Shown here piece after piece: positions 20,111-30,074 of a stretch of 64,000 nt of DNA. The position numbers were made by a program, and so were the translations under genes. This DNA is from Rhodothermus profundi (GTDB taxonomy: Bacteria > Bacteroidota > Rhodothermia > Rhodothermales > Rhodothermaceae): contig NZ_FRAU01000004.1 of the NCBI RefSeq assembly GCF_900142415.1, forward strand, positions 208,501 to 272,500. Reading direction: 5' to 3'. The notes under the pieces are model-generated. The model was not told the DNA's origin. It was given only the letters and a program-made list of their open reading frames with translations, and did not search any database. How positions within the stretch are numbered: the first letter of the stretch is position 1; every line of letters begins with the position of its first letter.

Positions 20111-22231
20111 ATGCCCCGCGTCGATCCATCCCTTTCTATTCCGAATCATCCGGCCGCACTGGTCCCCTGTGACCTATCGGTCATTATTGTTAACTATAAC
20201 GTGCGCGACCTGCTGGAACAGGCGCTGCATTCTATCTTTCGAGCAGCCGAAGGGCTTTCGCTAGAAGTTTTTGTCGTGGACAACAACTCGGTAGACGGCT
20301 CGGCCGAAATGGTCCGTAGCCGATTTCCACAGGTGCAGCTCATTACCAACACGGAAAACGTGGGCTTCAGCCGGGCCAACAATCAGGCTATTCGGCGCGC
20401 GCGTGGCCGCTATCTGCTGCTGCTCAACCCCGACACCATTGTGCAGGAAGACACGCTGCGCACCATGGTGGATTTCCTGGATGCCCACCCCGACGTAGGC
20501 GCGGCGGGCTGCAAGATTCTGAACCCTGACGGATCTTTCGCTCCCGAAAGCCGTCGCTCATTTCCTACTCCCGCTGTTGCCTTCTATCGGATGGTGGGGT
20601 TGAGTCACCTGTTTCCACGCAGCCGTCGATTCGGCCGCTATAACCTGACCTACCTGCCGCCGGATATCGAAACCGAAGTCGATGCCCTTAGCGGCTCCTG
20701 CATGTTTGTTCGACACGCTGCGCTTTACTTTTCCCGCACGGCCTACGCGCGCCTGTGCCGCAAAGGGATGGGCACGGTCGCCCACCTGCTCCCTGAGGGT
20801 CTGCAACCAGACGGCGGCGCCGGTCTGCTCGACGAGACGTTCTTTATGTACGGCGAAGACCTAGACTGGTGCTATCGCATCCAGCAAGCTGGCTGGAAAA
20901 TTGTCTACACCCCCCGTACGCAAATCATTCACTATAAGGGAGAAAGCACGAAAAAAGGAGAGCTGCGCTACGTGCGTCTGTTCTACGGCGCCATGCTCCG
21001 GTTTGTCGAAAAACACTTCCGCCATCGCTATCCTCCAGTGTTTCTGACGCTGCTCCGGGCGGGCATTGCCCTGCGCGCCGGTCTGTCGGCGCTGCATCGC
21101 AGCACCCGTCAACTGCTGCCAGTGCTCATGGACGGGACCCTGGCTGCCCTGATCGTGATGCTGGGGGGATGGCTGCGGTCTCTGGCAGCCGGACGCGCGC
21201 TGGCACCGCTGTTCTTACTTTCCGTCGTTCCAGCCTATGCCCTGAGTACAGTGGCAGGCATCGCCCTCATGGGGGGATACCGCCGCGGCCGCACCTGGCA
21301 TCTGCGTCCGGTCTTTTACGGCACCCTGATCAGCCTGCTGTTCATGGGGACGCTGTCGTTCATGGTGCCCGACATAGCCTTTTCGCGCATGGTTGTGCTG
21401 CTCAGCGCTCCTTTCATGCTGATTGCTCTAGCAAGCTGGCGCCTTGTAGGACGGCGCCGTCGCGCGGCTCGGTTGCAGCGCACGCTGCTTGTAGGACCTG
21501 CTGCCGAAGCCCGGCGCCTGCATCGTTTACTGGAAGCAGCGCCCTGGCCTTCCTTCCAGCTAATCGGCTATGTCTCAACCGAACTGGATGAAAATGCGCA
21601 GGCAGTCCCTCCCCGTCTGGGTGCGCTGCATCATCTGCGCGACCTGGTACGTCTCCAGCAAATAGACACGGTGATCTTTGCAACCGCCGGCCTGTCGCAC
21701 ACGATGGTCCTGCAACTTATCCAGCAGCTACGCGACCTGCCAGTGCAGTTCAAGATCCTGCCGGAAGGGCGGCCGCACGTAATTGGCAAAGCGCACATTG
21801 AAACGCTGGAGCCTCCCGCGCTTGTTGATGCCGAAGCTGCGCTTCCGACGCTTCGGAGCCTGCCCGGACGCCGTGCGTTGGAGTTCAGTCTGGCGTTGCT
21901 GGGGCTGGCGCTGTGGCCCGTCCTGAAAGGACTGGCCTGCCTGACGGGCCAACCAGGATTAACGCGCCTGGCTCAGCGCCTGAAATTCCTGCCCGAAGTG
22001 CTGCGTGGACGCCGCGCGCTGGTTGGATGTCAACCGGCCGAAGAGCCCCTTTTACCTCCAGCCTGGGGCATCCGGCCGGGGTTGTTCGCCGTTAGCGAAG
22101 CGCGTCCTATTCCTCCCCGCACGCCAGAAGACATTCGCCAGCTTTATGCTTATTATATGCAACAGCGGACGGCCTGGCTGGATCTTGTGCTCCTTTTCCG
22201 GGCCATCCGCCAGATACTTCATCCATCTTGA
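20111..22231 (+). CDS. Family 2 glycosyltransferase fused to a degenerate WcaJ-like sugar-phosphate transferase
   Basis: The 706-residue protein has a GT2 domain of the rhamnosyltransferase WbbL type (about 20-300): [27 protein letters not shown] and N-P-D, plus [10 protein letters not shown]. Then come four to five transmembrane helices (about 335-440) and a Rossmann-like CoA_binding_3 domain (about 455-590), the usual front half of polyprenyl-phosphate sugar transferases. The tail (595-706) still resembles the ends of that catalytic domain ([32 protein letters not shown]), but the central stretch with the catalytic Asp-Glu pair is missing. Only the GT2 part is likely active. The stop is 2 nt before the accA start. 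Confidence 0.85.
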   Translation: MPRVDPSLSIPNHPAALVPCDLSVIIVNYNVRDLLEQALHSIFRAAEGLSLEVFVVDNNSVDGSAEMVRSRFPQVQLITNTENVGFSRANNQAIRRARGRYLLLLNPDTIVQEDTLRTMVDFLDAHPDVGAAGCKILNPDGSFAPESRRSFPTPAVAFYRMVGLSHLFPRSRRFGRYNLTYLPPDIETEVDALSGSCMFVRHAALYFSRTAYARLCRKGMGTVAHLLPEGLQPDGGAGLLDETFFMYGEDLDWCYRIQQAGWKIVYTPRTQIIHYKGESTKKGELRYVRLFYGAMLRFVEKHFRHRYPPVFLTLLRAGIALRAGLSALHRSTRQLLPVLMDGTLAALIVMLGGWLRSLAAGRALAPLFLLSVVPAYALSTVAGIALMGGYRRGRTWHLRPVFYGTLISLLFMGTLSFMVPDIAFSRMVVLLSAPFMLIALASWRLVGRRRRAARLQRTLLVGPAAEARRLHRLLEAAPWPSFQLIGYVSTELDENAQAVPPRLGALHHLRDLVRLQQIDTVIFATAGLSHTMVLQLIQQLRDLPVQFKILPEGRPHVIGKAHIETLEPPALVDAEAALPTLRSLPGRRALEFSLALLGLALWPVLKGLACLTGQPGLTRLAQRLKFLPEVLRGRRALVGCQPAEEPLLPPAWGIRPGLFAVSEARPIPPRTPEDIRQLYAYYMQQRTAWLDLVLLFRAIRQILHPS

Positions 22232-22233
22232 AC

Positions 22234-23271
22234 ATGCCTATGGCACGAAAATCATCACGATACTTGCTTGATTTTGAAAAACCTATCGCCGAGCTTGAGG
22301 AAAAGCTCGACGAAATGCGCGCCCTGATGGCCGAAAACGCTGAGGTGGATCTTTCTGCCGAAATATCCGCCCTAGAAGCGCGCGTTGCCGCCCTGCGCGA
22401 ATCGGTCTATCGCAACCTGACACGCTGGCAACGGGTGCAAATCGCCCGCCATCCGGAGCGTCCCTATACGCTCGACTACATCGGAGCCCTCTCCGAAGGC
22501 TTCGTCGAGCTGCATGGCGACCGCTGCGTCGGTGACGACCCGGCTATCGTAGGGGGATTTGCGACGTTTCAGGGAAGCCGCTTCGGCTACCGCGACCGTA
22601 CCGTGCTTTTTGTTGGCCATCAAAAAGGACGTGATACGAAAAGCCGTAAATTTCGCCGTTTTGGCATGCCCAATCCGGAGGGCTATCGAAAGGCCCTCCG
22701 GCTGATGAAGTTGGCGGCCAAGTTTGGCAAACCCATCATCACGCTGCTTGACACGCCAGGCGCCTATCCCGGCATTGAGGCCGAAGAGCGGGGCCAGGCG
22801 GAAGCTATTGCGCGAAATCTCTTTGAAATGGCGCGCCTGCCGGTTCCTATTGTGGTGGTCGTCATCGGCGAAGGCGCTTCAGGCGGCGCCCTGGGCATTG
22901 GGGTGGGCGACCGTATCTTGATGCTGGAAAATGCCTGGTACTCGGTAATCGCGCCAGAAAGCTGCTCTCAGATTCTCTGGCGCTCCTGGGACTACAAAGA
23001 GGAAGCTGCCCGTGCGCTGAAGCTTACCGCAGCCGATTTGCTCAAGCTGGGCGTCATTGATGAAATCATTCCCGAACCTATCGGCGGTGCGCACCGCGAT
23101 CCGGAAGCCACCTTTCAGGCCGTGGGCGCTGCCATTGCTCGGGCCCTGCAAACGCTGGAAGGCATTGCCCCCCGAGCGTTGGTCGACAGCCGCATTGAAA
23201 AATTTGCGCGCATGGGCGTCTATCGAGAAGTTCCAGAAACCACCCCTTCGACAGAAACGGGAAGCGCATGA
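22234..23271 (+). CDS. accA: Acetyl-CoA carboxylase carboxyltransferase subunit alpha
   Basis: AccA with AccD transfers carboxyl from biotin to acetyl-CoA in the first step of fatty acid synthesis. The protein has about 345 residues; typical lengths are 315-325, the excess lying in the C-terminal tail. Landmarks are [11 protein letters not shown] at the N-terminus, the coiled region to 60, R-H-P-x-[33 protein letters not shown] and [11 protein letters not shown] at 22234 or 22240 is more likely than the TTG overlapping the upstream stop. accD is not in the window. Confidence 0.95.
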   Translation: MPMARKSSRYLLDFEKPIAELEEKLDEMRALMAENAEVDLSAEISALEARVAALRESVYRNLTRWQRVQIARHPERPYTLDYIGALSEGFVELHGDRCVGDDPAIVGGFATFQGSRFGYRDRTVLFVGHQKGRDTKSRKFRRFGMPNPEGYRKALRLMKLAAKFGKPIITLLDTPGAYPGIEAEERGQAEAIARNLFEMARLPVPIVVVVIGEGASGGALGIGVGDRILMLENAWYSVIAPESCSQILWRSWDYKEEAARALKLTAADLLKLGVIDEIIPEPIGGAHRDPEATFQAVGAAIARALQTLEGIAPRALVDSRIEKFARMGVYREVPETTPSTETGSA

Positions 23272-23705
23272 TACGGCACGTCTATCAGCACCGGGTACGC
23301 TACCGAGAATGCGATCCGATGGGCATGGTGTATCATGCGCATTATGTGGATTATCTAGAAGCAGCCCGCACCGAAGCCCTGAGAGCGCTGGGCTTGCCAT
23401 ACCGCGAACTGGAGGACGCGGGCATCATTATGCCGGTGGTAGATCTACGCCTGCGCTTTCATCAACCCGCCTACTACGACGAGCTGCTGGACATTATTAC
23501 GATTATCCGCGAGCTACCCCGAGCTCGGCTGCATCTCGACTATGAAGTGCGCCGCCATGAAACCCAGGAGCTATTGGCCACAGGACAGGTAACGCTTTGC
23601 TTTGTTGACCGCGCGCGCAACCGTCCTGTTCGGGCCCCCAGGGCCCTGCTGGATGTGCTGCAGAAAGCGTTAACGTCTCCTTTATCGACCGATGGCCAGC
23701 CTTGA
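23268..23705 (+). CDS. Acyl-CoA thioesterase, YbgC/FadM (4HBT) family
   Basis: This is a hotdog-fold thioesterase of 145 residues. The active-site loop reads [19 protein letters not shown], with the Asp that activates water in this family, followed by R-T-E-A-L-R-A-L-G. The gene overlaps accA by an ATGA, and its own end overlaps nadC by 14 nt, so the three are translationally coupled. Substrate cannot be read from the sequence; small acyl-CoA hydrolysis is typical. A paralogue acting with the Tol-Pal system is possible, but no tol genes are nearby. Confidence 0.9.
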   Translation: MIRHVYQHRVRYRECDPMGMVYHAHYVDYLEAARTEALRALGLPYRELEDAGIIMPVVDLRLRFHQPAYYDELLDIITIIRELPRARLHLDYEVRRHETQELLATGQVTLCFVDRARNRPVRAPRALLDVLQKALTSPLSTDGQP

Positions 23706-24624
23706 GCCTATGCCTGCCGAAGCAACCTCCCCCGCCACATGGCCTCCCTATCTAGATGAAAGCACGCTGGACACGCTAATCCAGCAATGGCTAGCCGAAG
23801 ACATCGGCTCCGGTGATGTGACCACTGAGGCCACCGTTCCGCCTGAACGCCAGGCCCGTGGCCTTTTCCTCGCCAAAGCCGGAGGCATCATTGCTGGACT
23901 CCAGGTGGCCACACGCATCTTCCAGCAGGTTGACCCGAACGTGCGCGTTTACTGGCACCAGGCAGATGGCTCGCCGGTTACGGCAGGCACCATTTTTGGC
24001 ACTGTAGAAGGCGCTGCCCAAAGCCTCCTCATGGCCGAACGCCTCGCGCTCAACCTCTTGCAACGCATGAGCGGCATCGCGACAGCCACCCATCGGCTGG
24101 TCGAACGCGTGCGTCCTTACGGCACCAAAGTGCTCGACACACGCAAGACGGCTCCCGGGTTGCGATTGCTGGACAAATGGGCGGTGCGCCTGGGTGGCGG
24201 CGTCAACCATCGCCTGGGACTCTACGACATGATTCTAATCAAAGACAACCATATTGCGGCCGCGGGCGGCATCCGCGAAGCTATTGAAGCTGCCCACCGC
24301 TACCGCGCCCAACGCCCACACCCTATTCCTATAGAAATCGAAGCCCATTCCCTGGAAGATGTCGACGCCATTCTTGCTATCGGCGGCGTCGACTGGATCT
24401 TACTGGACAATTTTGCCCAGCGCCTTCCCGATGGCACGCTCAACGTAGCACCGCTTCGGGAAGCTGTCCAGCGCATCAATGGCCGCTTCTATACAGAAGC
24501 TTCTGGCAACATCTCACTTGAAACGGCCGAAGCTATTGCGGCAACTGGCGTAGATGCCATTTCCTGTGGCGCGCTCACGCACTCGGTCCAGGCCCTTGAC
24601 CTGTCACTGGAACTCACGCTGTAG
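23692..24624 (+). CDS. nadC: Nicotinate-nucleotide pyrophosphorylase (carboxylating)
   Basis: NadC (quinolinate phosphoribosyltransferase) makes nicotinate mononucleotide from quinolinate and PRPP in de novo NAD synthesis. The 310-residue protein shows the N-terminal E-D-I-G-S-G-D-V-T-T motif, N-L-L-Q-R-M-S-G-I-A-T, the substrate-binding D-T-R-K-T-A-P-G-L-R, K-W-A-V-R-L-G-G-G-x-N-H-R, I-K-D-N-H, and E-A-S-G-N-I. All catalytic Arg/Lys/His positions look intact. It overlaps the thioesterase gene by 14 nt; Met7 is an alternative start. pncB, at 45653, supplies the salvage branch of the same pathway. Confidence 0.96.
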   Translation: MASLEPMPAEATSPATWPPYLDESTLDTLIQQWLAEDIGSGDVTTEATVPPERQARGLFLAKAGGIIAGLQVATRIFQQVDPNVRVYWHQADGSPVTAGTIFGTVEGAAQSLLMAERLALNLLQRMSGIATATHRLVERVRPYGTKVLDTRKTAPGLRLLDKWAVRLGGGVNHRLGLYDMILIKDNHIAAAGGIREAIEAAHRYRAQRPHPIPIEIEAHSLEDVDAILAIGGVDWILLDNFAQRLPDGTLNVAPLREAVQRINGRFYTEASGNISLETAEAIAATGVDAISCGALTHSVQALDLSLELTL

Positions 24625-24673
24625 GCAGTTTTATAAGGCGCGAACCCCTCCACGAATTGGCCTCCATTACGTC

Positions 24674-25852
24674 ATGACCGAATTTGTGCGGCTGTTGCAC
24701 CGGCAACTACAGGCGTCTTTCCCACCTACGCGCGCTTACTCGATCCGGGAGCTTCGCCAGCTAAACCTGCCCGATGCGCTTGCGCACTACATGCAGCATC
24801 AAGCCATTGCCCGGGCAGAAACCATGCTGCCGGCGCTTAATGAGACCTGGTTCGAAACGGAGGCACCGCCCGTTCGTGAAGCCTATCAACAGCTCTGCAC
24901 CCATCTTCGCTCGCATGTGCGCGTGCCTGCCCAGGCGTGGTCTGAGCTGCTTCGGGAAAGCGTGCAGGCCCTGGTTCATTATCTGGTGCAGCCTATCCGC
25001 ACCCTCACAGCCCACGTCTTTACTGAAACGGATACCCTGTCGGCCGATCAGGTGCTGGCGCGCATGCACTGGTTTCTGCCCTACGCTTACTTCCGGGAAG
25101 CCGTCGCGCTTTACCTCAAAGAAAAGCAGATGACCCACTTGAACCAGGACCGTTTCGCTACGCTGCTCACACGCATCGACCGCGAACTGACCGCCGACTT
25201 TGACGCAGAAGCCTGGGTGCGGCTGCTCCGTCCACTTTATGAACTGGCCGCGCTGCTGCCGCAGCGCCCTGTTACCCTGCCTACCTCGCTGCTCATTGCC
25301 TTTTTTGCGGAAAAACAGCAATCCCTCCTGGTGCAACGCCTCCAGACCAGAGGCACTGCTCTGCTAACCACTGAAGCGCTGCGTGAACTTATCGCGGACG
25401 CGTCAGCCGCCGAATTCGATTCTTCCATTGCCGAAAGCGAGGAGCCTCTCCCTCTATGGAAACGTTTCCAGCTACAACAAGCCGCTCCCGAAGACGTACC
25501 GACCGTTACCGAAACTGCTGCCCTCCCTCGCTGGATGCAGTTCTATCAGCAACCGCCCATAGCTCCCTCCTCTGAACCTTCCATAGCAGACCTGGAACGC
25601 GAAGTGCTCGGAGAAACTGGCCTGCGCAACCGAGAGCTGTTTATCACGCACCTGTTCAACGGAGACCAGGCCGCTTACGTCCGCGTGCTCCACCTGTTGC
25701 GCGACACTCCTACCTGGGCCGAAGCTTCTCGGCTCATTGCCCAGGAGGTGTTCCGCCGCTATCACGTGAATATTTATAGTGAACCCGCTGTCGCCTTTAC
25801 CGACGCAGTGGAACGCCGATACCAGAAAAAACAGGCGTCCCCCTTGCAATAA
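24674..25852 (+). CDS. Hypothetical helical protein, about 392 aa
   Basis: I do not recognise this family. The ATG at 24674 (M-T-E-F-V-R-L-L-H-R-Q-L) is chosen because the frame upstream overlaps nadC and reads as its shadow. The protein is rich in Leu, Ala, Arg and Glu and appears almost entirely helical, with no signal peptide, membrane span or Cys/His metal motif. Residues 240-310 are acidic and low in complexity (S-S-I-A-E-S-E-E-P-L-P-L-W). Within it, W-K-R-F near 275 and W-M-Q-F-Y near 300 are two short repeats of a P-L-W-x-x-F-like motif. It lies 49 nt past nadC on the same strand, though the function of the neighbours does not suggest one for it. Confidence 0.75.
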   Translation: MTEFVRLLHRQLQASFPPTRAYSIRELRQLNLPDALAHYMQHQAIARAETMLPALNETWFETEAPPVREAYQQLCTHLRSHVRVPAQAWSELLRESVQALVHYLVQPIRTLTAHVFTETDTLSADQVLARMHWFLPYAYFREAVALYLKEKQMTHLNQDRFATLLTRIDRELTADFDAEAWVRLLRPLYELAALLPQRPVTLPTSLLIAFFAEKQQSLLVQRLQTRGTALLTTEALRELIADASAAEFDSSIAESEEPLPLWKRFQLQQAAPEDVPTVTETAALPRWMQFYQQPPIAPSSEPSIADLEREVLGETGLRNRELFITHLFNGDQAAYVRVLHLLRDTPTWAEASRLIAQEVFRRYHVNIYSEPAVAFTDAVERRYQKKQASPLQ

Positions 25853-25918
25853 ACGTGGCCCGTGCGTATTGTTACACACAGTTGAAGTATTACGTGAACT
25901 TGCATAACCGAGACGTCC

Positions 25919-28114
25919 GTGTTACGAGGGCTGTTATTTTTGCTGGTGGCAGGAAGCTGGGCCGGCGTCCTTCAAGCTCAGGATACGGCTTTGGTCGTTC
26001 GGCAGCTTACGCTGGAGCGCTTACCGGCCTTCCCTTCGGAGGAAATCCCATTTGACCGACGCGTGCGCCTGCTGGGCGCTGGCATTTTCGGTTTGCTTCC
26101 GCCTTCCGACAGTCTGAGCGAGGCAGAACGTCTCGAATATCTGGCCCGGCTCTATAATCAACAGGCCCGCATTCTCCAGGCCGAAGCATCTGGCGATCTG
26201 GAGCAAGCTGCCCGTTTGCTTGATGAGGCAATGGAAGCCCTGGCTGCGTTGAGTCGGCAGCCTGGCATGGCCTCGGACGCGCGTTTTCGAGAGCTGTACC
26301 GATCCCTTCTGACTGAATACGAGCACCTCTATGGAGCGACGCCGGACACGTTGACGCTGAGCTACGGCGACATTTTCGCCTTTCGGGAGGCCATGTTTGC
26401 TGCGATGGATGCCGTGCGCGAGCCACTTTTAGAAGATGTGATTCCCGCCAATCTCTCTGTTCCAGCCAGTACGGTGCCCCTCACCATGAACCGGCTGGTC
26501 AAAGCCAGCATGGAATACCTGCTACGCGAACCCGAAAGGCATCTGCTGCGCTGGTTGAGCCGGGCCGAGACCTACTTTCCTATGATTGAGCAGATCTTTA
26601 AAGAAGAGGGCGTGCCGGATGAGCTGAAGTATCTGGCCATGATTGAAAGTGGCCTTAACCCTTACGCTCGAAGTCGAGCGGGTGCTGTAGGCATGTGGCA
26701 GTTCATGGCCGGCACGGCCCGGTTGTATGGCCTGAAAATTACACCGTGGGTAGACGAACGTCGGGATCCGGAAAAATCCACACGCGCAGCAGCTCGGCAT
26801 CTGAAAGATCTGTATGCCCTATTTGGCGACTGGCATCTGGCACTGGCTGCCTACAATGCCGGAACTGCCCGCGTCAAGAGAGCCTTGCGTCGGGCAGCCG
26901 CTCATCGGGGTACCCGCCAACTTACGTTCTGGGATATCTATCCCTATTTGCCTCGCGAGACGCGCAACTATGTCCCCATGTTCATTGCAGCAGCTCTGGT
27001 TGCTTCCAATCCGGCGGCGCTCAAGCTGGCCGTTGAGCCGGGTCCCCGCTACGAGTACGATTACGTGCCCGTGCAGGGCATGCTCTCCCTGGAAGAAATT
27101 GCCCGCATGGCTGGCACAACGGTAGCAGTGCTGCGCGCCCTGAATCCTGAGCTGCGTCGCAACACACTGCCTCCCAGTCGAGGCCCCTACTTTATTCGCC
27201 TGCCGCTCGGAAGCTACGAGCGTTTTGCCGAAGCGTATGCTCGGCTACCGGCCGACCGAAAGCGTCCGGTTACCACCTATACGGTGCGCCGAGGCGACGC
27301 GCTCAGCATTATCGCTCGCCGCTTTGGCGTGAGCGTTTCGGCCCTCATGAGGGCCAACGGACTGCGCAGCACGCTCATCCGGCCCGGGCAGCGATTGATC
27401 ATCCCCGTGCCCCGCTATGAGAGCAACAACGCGCTGCAACTGGCCGAAGCCAAACCGGTCAGCGTGCAGTATGGCAGCCGGGCAATCCGGCCGCTCCGGA
27501 TCACCCAGCCCATCCAGGTAGCTACGGCCGTGGCGACGCCTCAGGCGACTGCTCTGCCCTCATCCTCAGAGCCGGCCCATACTTCGACAGACGCCCCTCC
27601 CAAAAAAGCTAAAGCCAATACGACCCGAACGCCTGCTGCCCCTACGCGTGTCGTGTATACCGTGCGACGGGGCGACGCCCTGAGCAAAATTGCCCAGAAG
27701 TACGGGGTCTCTGTGCGCGATCTCAAGCGATGGAACAATCTCTCCAGCAACACCATCCGCGTCGGCCAGCAACTGGTGCTCTATCTTTCGGAGCCAGTCA
27801 CGCCCGAACGGATCGTGTACCGCGTGCGCCGGGGCGATACGCTCAGCGAAATCGCCCAGCGCTTCGGCGTCTCTGTGCGCGACCTCAAACGATGGAACAA
27901 TCTCTCCAGCAACACCATCCGCGTCGGCCAACGGCTAACGATCTATCCGGAGGCGGGCAACACGCAAGGCTACACGATCTACCACGTGCGGCCGGGCGAT
28001 ACGCTCAGCGAAATCGCCCAGCGCTTTGGCGTCTCCGTACGCGACCTCAAACGATGGAATGGCCTGCGCTCCAGCCGCATCTATCCGGGCCAGCGGCTGA
28101 AAATCTTCTCTTGA
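25919..28114 (+). CDS. MltD-like membrane-associated lytic transglycosylase with four LysM domains
   Basis: This exported enzyme cleaves the glycan strands of peptidoglycan. It has 731 residues: a signal peptide (1-21, ending V-L-Q-A-Q), a helical N-terminal region, an SLT domain (about 220-370) with catalytic Glu243 in [14 protein letters not shown] and A-Y-N-A-G motifs, then LysM repeats starting near residues 455, 578, 633 and 687. Three of the four (Y-x-V-R-x-G-D-x-L-S) are almost identical even in DNA. Translation starts at GTG 25919. E. coli MltD has two LysM domains, so four is high. It stands alone between a hypothetical gene and the GvpF/L operon. Confidence 0.93.
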   Translation: MLRGLLFLLVAGSWAGVLQAQDTALVVRQLTLERLPAFPSEEIPFDRRVRLLGAGIFGLLPPSDSLSEAERLEYLARLYNQQARILQAEASGDLEQAARLLDEAMEALAALSRQPGMASDARFRELYRSLLTEYEHLYGATPDTLTLSYGDIFAFREAMFAAMDAVREPLLEDVIPANLSVPASTVPLTMNRLVKASMEYLLREPERHLLRWLSRAETYFPMIEQIFKEEGVPDELKYLAMIESGLNPYARSRAGAVGMWQFMAGTARLYGLKITPWVDERRDPEKSTRAAARHLKDLYALFGDWHLALAAYNAGTARVKRALRRAAAHRGTRQLTFWDIYPYLPRETRNYVPMFIAAALVASNPAALKLAVEPGPRYEYDYVPVQGMLSLEEIARMAGTTVAVLRALNPELRRNTLPPSRGPYFIRLPLGSYERFAEAYARLPADRKRPVTTYTVRRGDALSIIARRFGVSVSALMRANGLRSTLIRPGQRLIIPVPRYESNNALQLAEAKPVSVQYGSRAIRPLRITQPIQVATAVATPQATALPSSSEPAHTSTDAPPKKAKANTTRTPAAPTRVVYTVRRGDALSKIAQKYGVSVRDLKRWNNLSSNTIRVGQQLVLYLSEPVTPERIVYRVRRGDTLSEIAQRFGVSVRDLKRWNNLSSNTIRVGQRLTIYPEAGNTQGYTIYHVRPGDTLSEIAQRFGVSVRDLKRWNGLRSSRIYPGQRLKIFS
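27648..28110 (+). repeat. Tandem 162-bp DNA repeat encoding LysM domains
   Basis: Three units occur at a fixed 162-nt interval (54 codons). The blocks 27707-27768 and 27869-27930 differ at about three of 62 positions, and 27836-27895 and 27998-28057 are equally close. The repeat is in frame within the lytic transglycosylase gene. Confidence 0.85.
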
Positions 28115-28260
28115 ATTCCAGGGTTTACTTTGCCTATAGATCGGAAAGCTTTTCCTGAGCGGGCTGAAACCCCCGTTGCAGGCTATCGTTCGTTACTTGG
28201 GCACACTGCTTGTAGGTAGCATCTGGCAACCGAATCTCCCATCCATCTGGAGAGCGCACC

Positions 28261-28749
28261 ATGTACGACGAGCAGATTCGTAAGTTGATCGAACAGTTTC
28301 GGGCAAAATTTCTGGAACTTTCGAGTGAAGAAATTCAGCGCTTGATCGAAGAGACAAAGGCTGAAGCGCTGGCCGAAGCGCGTGCCATTATTAAGGAGCA
28401 GATGCTGGAGGCCATCCTGGAACAGTCAGCGCGTATGCAACTCCGGCAGGCTCCCCAGCCGACGCAAACGACCCAGCCAACGCCTCCGCCCCGGAAACCT
28501 GAACCAACGCAACGCCCCCCTTTTGAGACGCCCCGGGTGACGCTGGTCAGTCGCCCGGAGACACCTTCCAAGCCTCCTTCCTCTAAGCCAGAACCGGCTG
28601 CTGTCGAGGCGGCAGAGCAAAATGGTACCGAAGTGGACGGAGCTCGCAAGATCCTGCGTGAGATTGAAAACCTTCGTCAACAGCTCAGTGCCAATGAGGA
28701 GTGGCTAACTCGGGGTGGTTCCGTTGCAGACGAACATGCCGGTGAATAA
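28261..28749 (+). CDS. Helical/proline-rich protein preceding the GvpF/L-like gene
   Basis: The 162-residue protein has an amphipathic N-terminal helix (1-60), E-E-I-Q-R-L-I-E-E-T-K-A-E-A-L-A-E-A-R, then a Pro/Gln/Thr-rich linker (62-110), an Ala/Glu spacer and a short coiled coil (about 128-150, I-L-R-E-I-E-N-L-R-Q-Q-L). It has no signal peptide. The segment S-S-E-E-I-Q-R-L to L-E-A-I-L-E-Q recurs, with about half the residues identical, at the start of the next gene's product. A good ribosome-binding site (GGAGAG) lies 8 nt before ATG. The gene overlaps the next one by 14 nt. I know no family for it; it looks like an adaptor or scaffold. Confidence 0.75.
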   Translation: MYDEQIRKLIEQFRAKFLELSSEEIQRLIEETKAEALAEARAIIKEQMLEAILEQSARMQLRQAPQPTQTTQPTPPPRKPEPTQRPPFETPRVTLVSRPETPSKPPSSKPEPAAVEAAEQNGTEVDGARKILREIENLRQQLSANEEWLTRGGSVADEHAGE

Positions 28750-29644
28750 TCCTGATAAGCCTGCTCGGCGCTGGTTTTTTTCCGAAGAGGAAATATACCA
28801 GTTGACCGAGGCCTCCCGACAGGAGGCGCTGGCCCAGGCCCGAACCCTGCTCAAACAGTGGTGGCTGGAAGCCATCCTCCAACAGGTTACCCGGCATCTG
28901 GCCCCTCCTGCTACCCAATCAGAACAGGAAGTTTATTACGTCTATGGTATCACATGGGCGGGCTTATCCGTGAAGGGACCTGAACCGCTGGAGACCATCT
29001 CGTTTCGTAACCTGCAGGCCCTGGTCCGGCGCGTCCCCGCCTCAGAGTATAGCCTGGACGTCATTCGTCAGCGATTGCACGATGCTGCATGGCTACGCGC
29101 ACAACTACGCGCACATCATCGCCTGCTGGCTTCGCTCCAACTGGAAGGGCCCCTGTTGCCCTTGCGTTTTGGTACGATTTGCCCCGAAAGGCAACATGTA
29201 CAGGCGCTCCTGAGCGTCAACTACGAAGATTTCTGTGCTACGCTGGCTTTGCTGCACGGCCGCCAGGAATGGGTGCTCTGGCTCGACGCTGACCGTCCCC
29301 GCTTGCAAGAAGCCATTGCGCTGGTCCACCACCTTGCAACCGACGACCCATCGCTGGAAACCGAGACGGACCGGCTACTTCAGATGGCAGCCGAACACTG
29401 CCACCAGACGCTGGCGGCGCTGGCCGATCGAAGTGCCGTCCAGCACCTTGATGTTCACCGCCATCCCGTTCTGCGGGCGGCCTACCTGGTGGCTACTGAA
29501 CGCTCGGACGCCTTTCGGAATCAAGTGGCTTCCTTGAAACGGGCCTATCAAACGCTGGGCATCCGATTGCAACTCGATGGTCCTACACCGCCGTTTAACT
29601 TTGCCCGCCTGCACCTGGAAGAAGCGTCTGCAACTGTGGGATGA
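28736..29644 (+). CDS. GvpF/GvpL-family gas-vesicle-type protein with extra N-terminal helix
   Basis: The 302-residue protein has an N-terminal helix (about 10-50) followed by a GvpL/GvpF domain. Family marks are Y-Y-V-Y-G-I-T, L-Q-A-L-V-R-R-V-P, H-H-R-L-L-A-S, L-L-P-L-R-F-G-T-I, V-L-R-A-A-Y-L-V and the closing G-P-T-P-P-F-N-F. In gas vesicle clusters GvpF/L helps nucleate the shell with GvpA/J. No gvpA, gvpN, gvpJ, gvpK or other gvp gene is present here. ATG 28736 is chosen over GTG 28715 because the latter only extends into the upstream gene. The shared N-terminal helix links it to that gene's product. Its role outside a vesicle cluster is unknown. Confidence 0.85.
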   Translation: MPVNNPDKPARRWFFSEEEIYQLTEASRQEALAQARTLLKQWWLEAILQQVTRHLAPPATQSEQEVYYVYGITWAGLSVKGPEPLETISFRNLQALVRRVPASEYSLDVIRQRLHDAAWLRAQLRAHHRLLASLQLEGPLLPLRFGTICPERQHVQALLSVNYEDFCATLALLHGRQEWVLWLDADRPRLQEAIALVHHLATDDPSLETETDRLLQMAAEHCHQTLAALADRSAVQHLDVHRHPVLRAAYLVATERSDAFRNQVASLKRAYQTLGIRLQLDGPTPPFNFARLHLEEASATVG

Positions 29645-30072
29645 ACCGCTGCTGGCATACCCCGGTCTGCTTACCCGCTACCCTTTTATTCGTTTACGGC
29701 ACGCTTCGTGGACAGGTGCATCGTTTTCACCCTACAACGCTGCGTGAGGCGGTACGCTTGCTGGGACAGGCTACTTATCGCGGCCGTCTCTATAACCTCG
29801 GTACGTACCCGGGCGTGGTACCCGACCCTGCCCATACCGTTCACGGCGAGCTGTATGCCCTGCGGCGCCCTGAAGCCGCCCGTATTTTTGCCTATCTGGA
29901 TGCTTATGAGGGATGCAATCCTGCTCGGCCGGAAGCAGGCGAATACCGGCGTGTTCAGGATACCGTATACCTGCCCTCTGGCCACTCCCTGAAGGCCTGG
30001 ATCTATCTATATAACGGGGATCTATCCCGGGCGCGCCTGATCCCCTCGGGCGATTACCTGTGCTGTCGCTAA
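29641..30072 (+). CDS. Gamma-glutamylcyclotransferase (AIG2-like) family protein
   Basis: The 143-residue protein carries the substrate-binding Y-G-T-L-R motif (19-23), the G-x-L-Y-x-L-G-T-Y-P-G-V segment, H-G-E-L-Y and the catalytic-type Glu in L-D-x-Y-E-G-C (near residue 90). Members of this fold remove gamma-glutamyl groups as 5-oxoproline from free or isopeptide-linked amines; the exact substrate cannot be predicted. The start overlaps the GvpF/L stop by ATGA, so the two are coupled. It ends two bases before the convergent sdhB stop. Confidence 0.85.
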   Translation: MNRCWHTPVCLPATLLFVYGTLRGQVHRFHPTTLREAVRLLGQATYRGRLYNLGTYPGVVPDPAHTVHGELYALRRPEAARIFAYLDAYEGCNPARPEAGEYRRVQDTVYLPSGHSLKAWIYLYNGDLSRARLIPSGDYLCCR

Positions 30073-30074
30073 AA

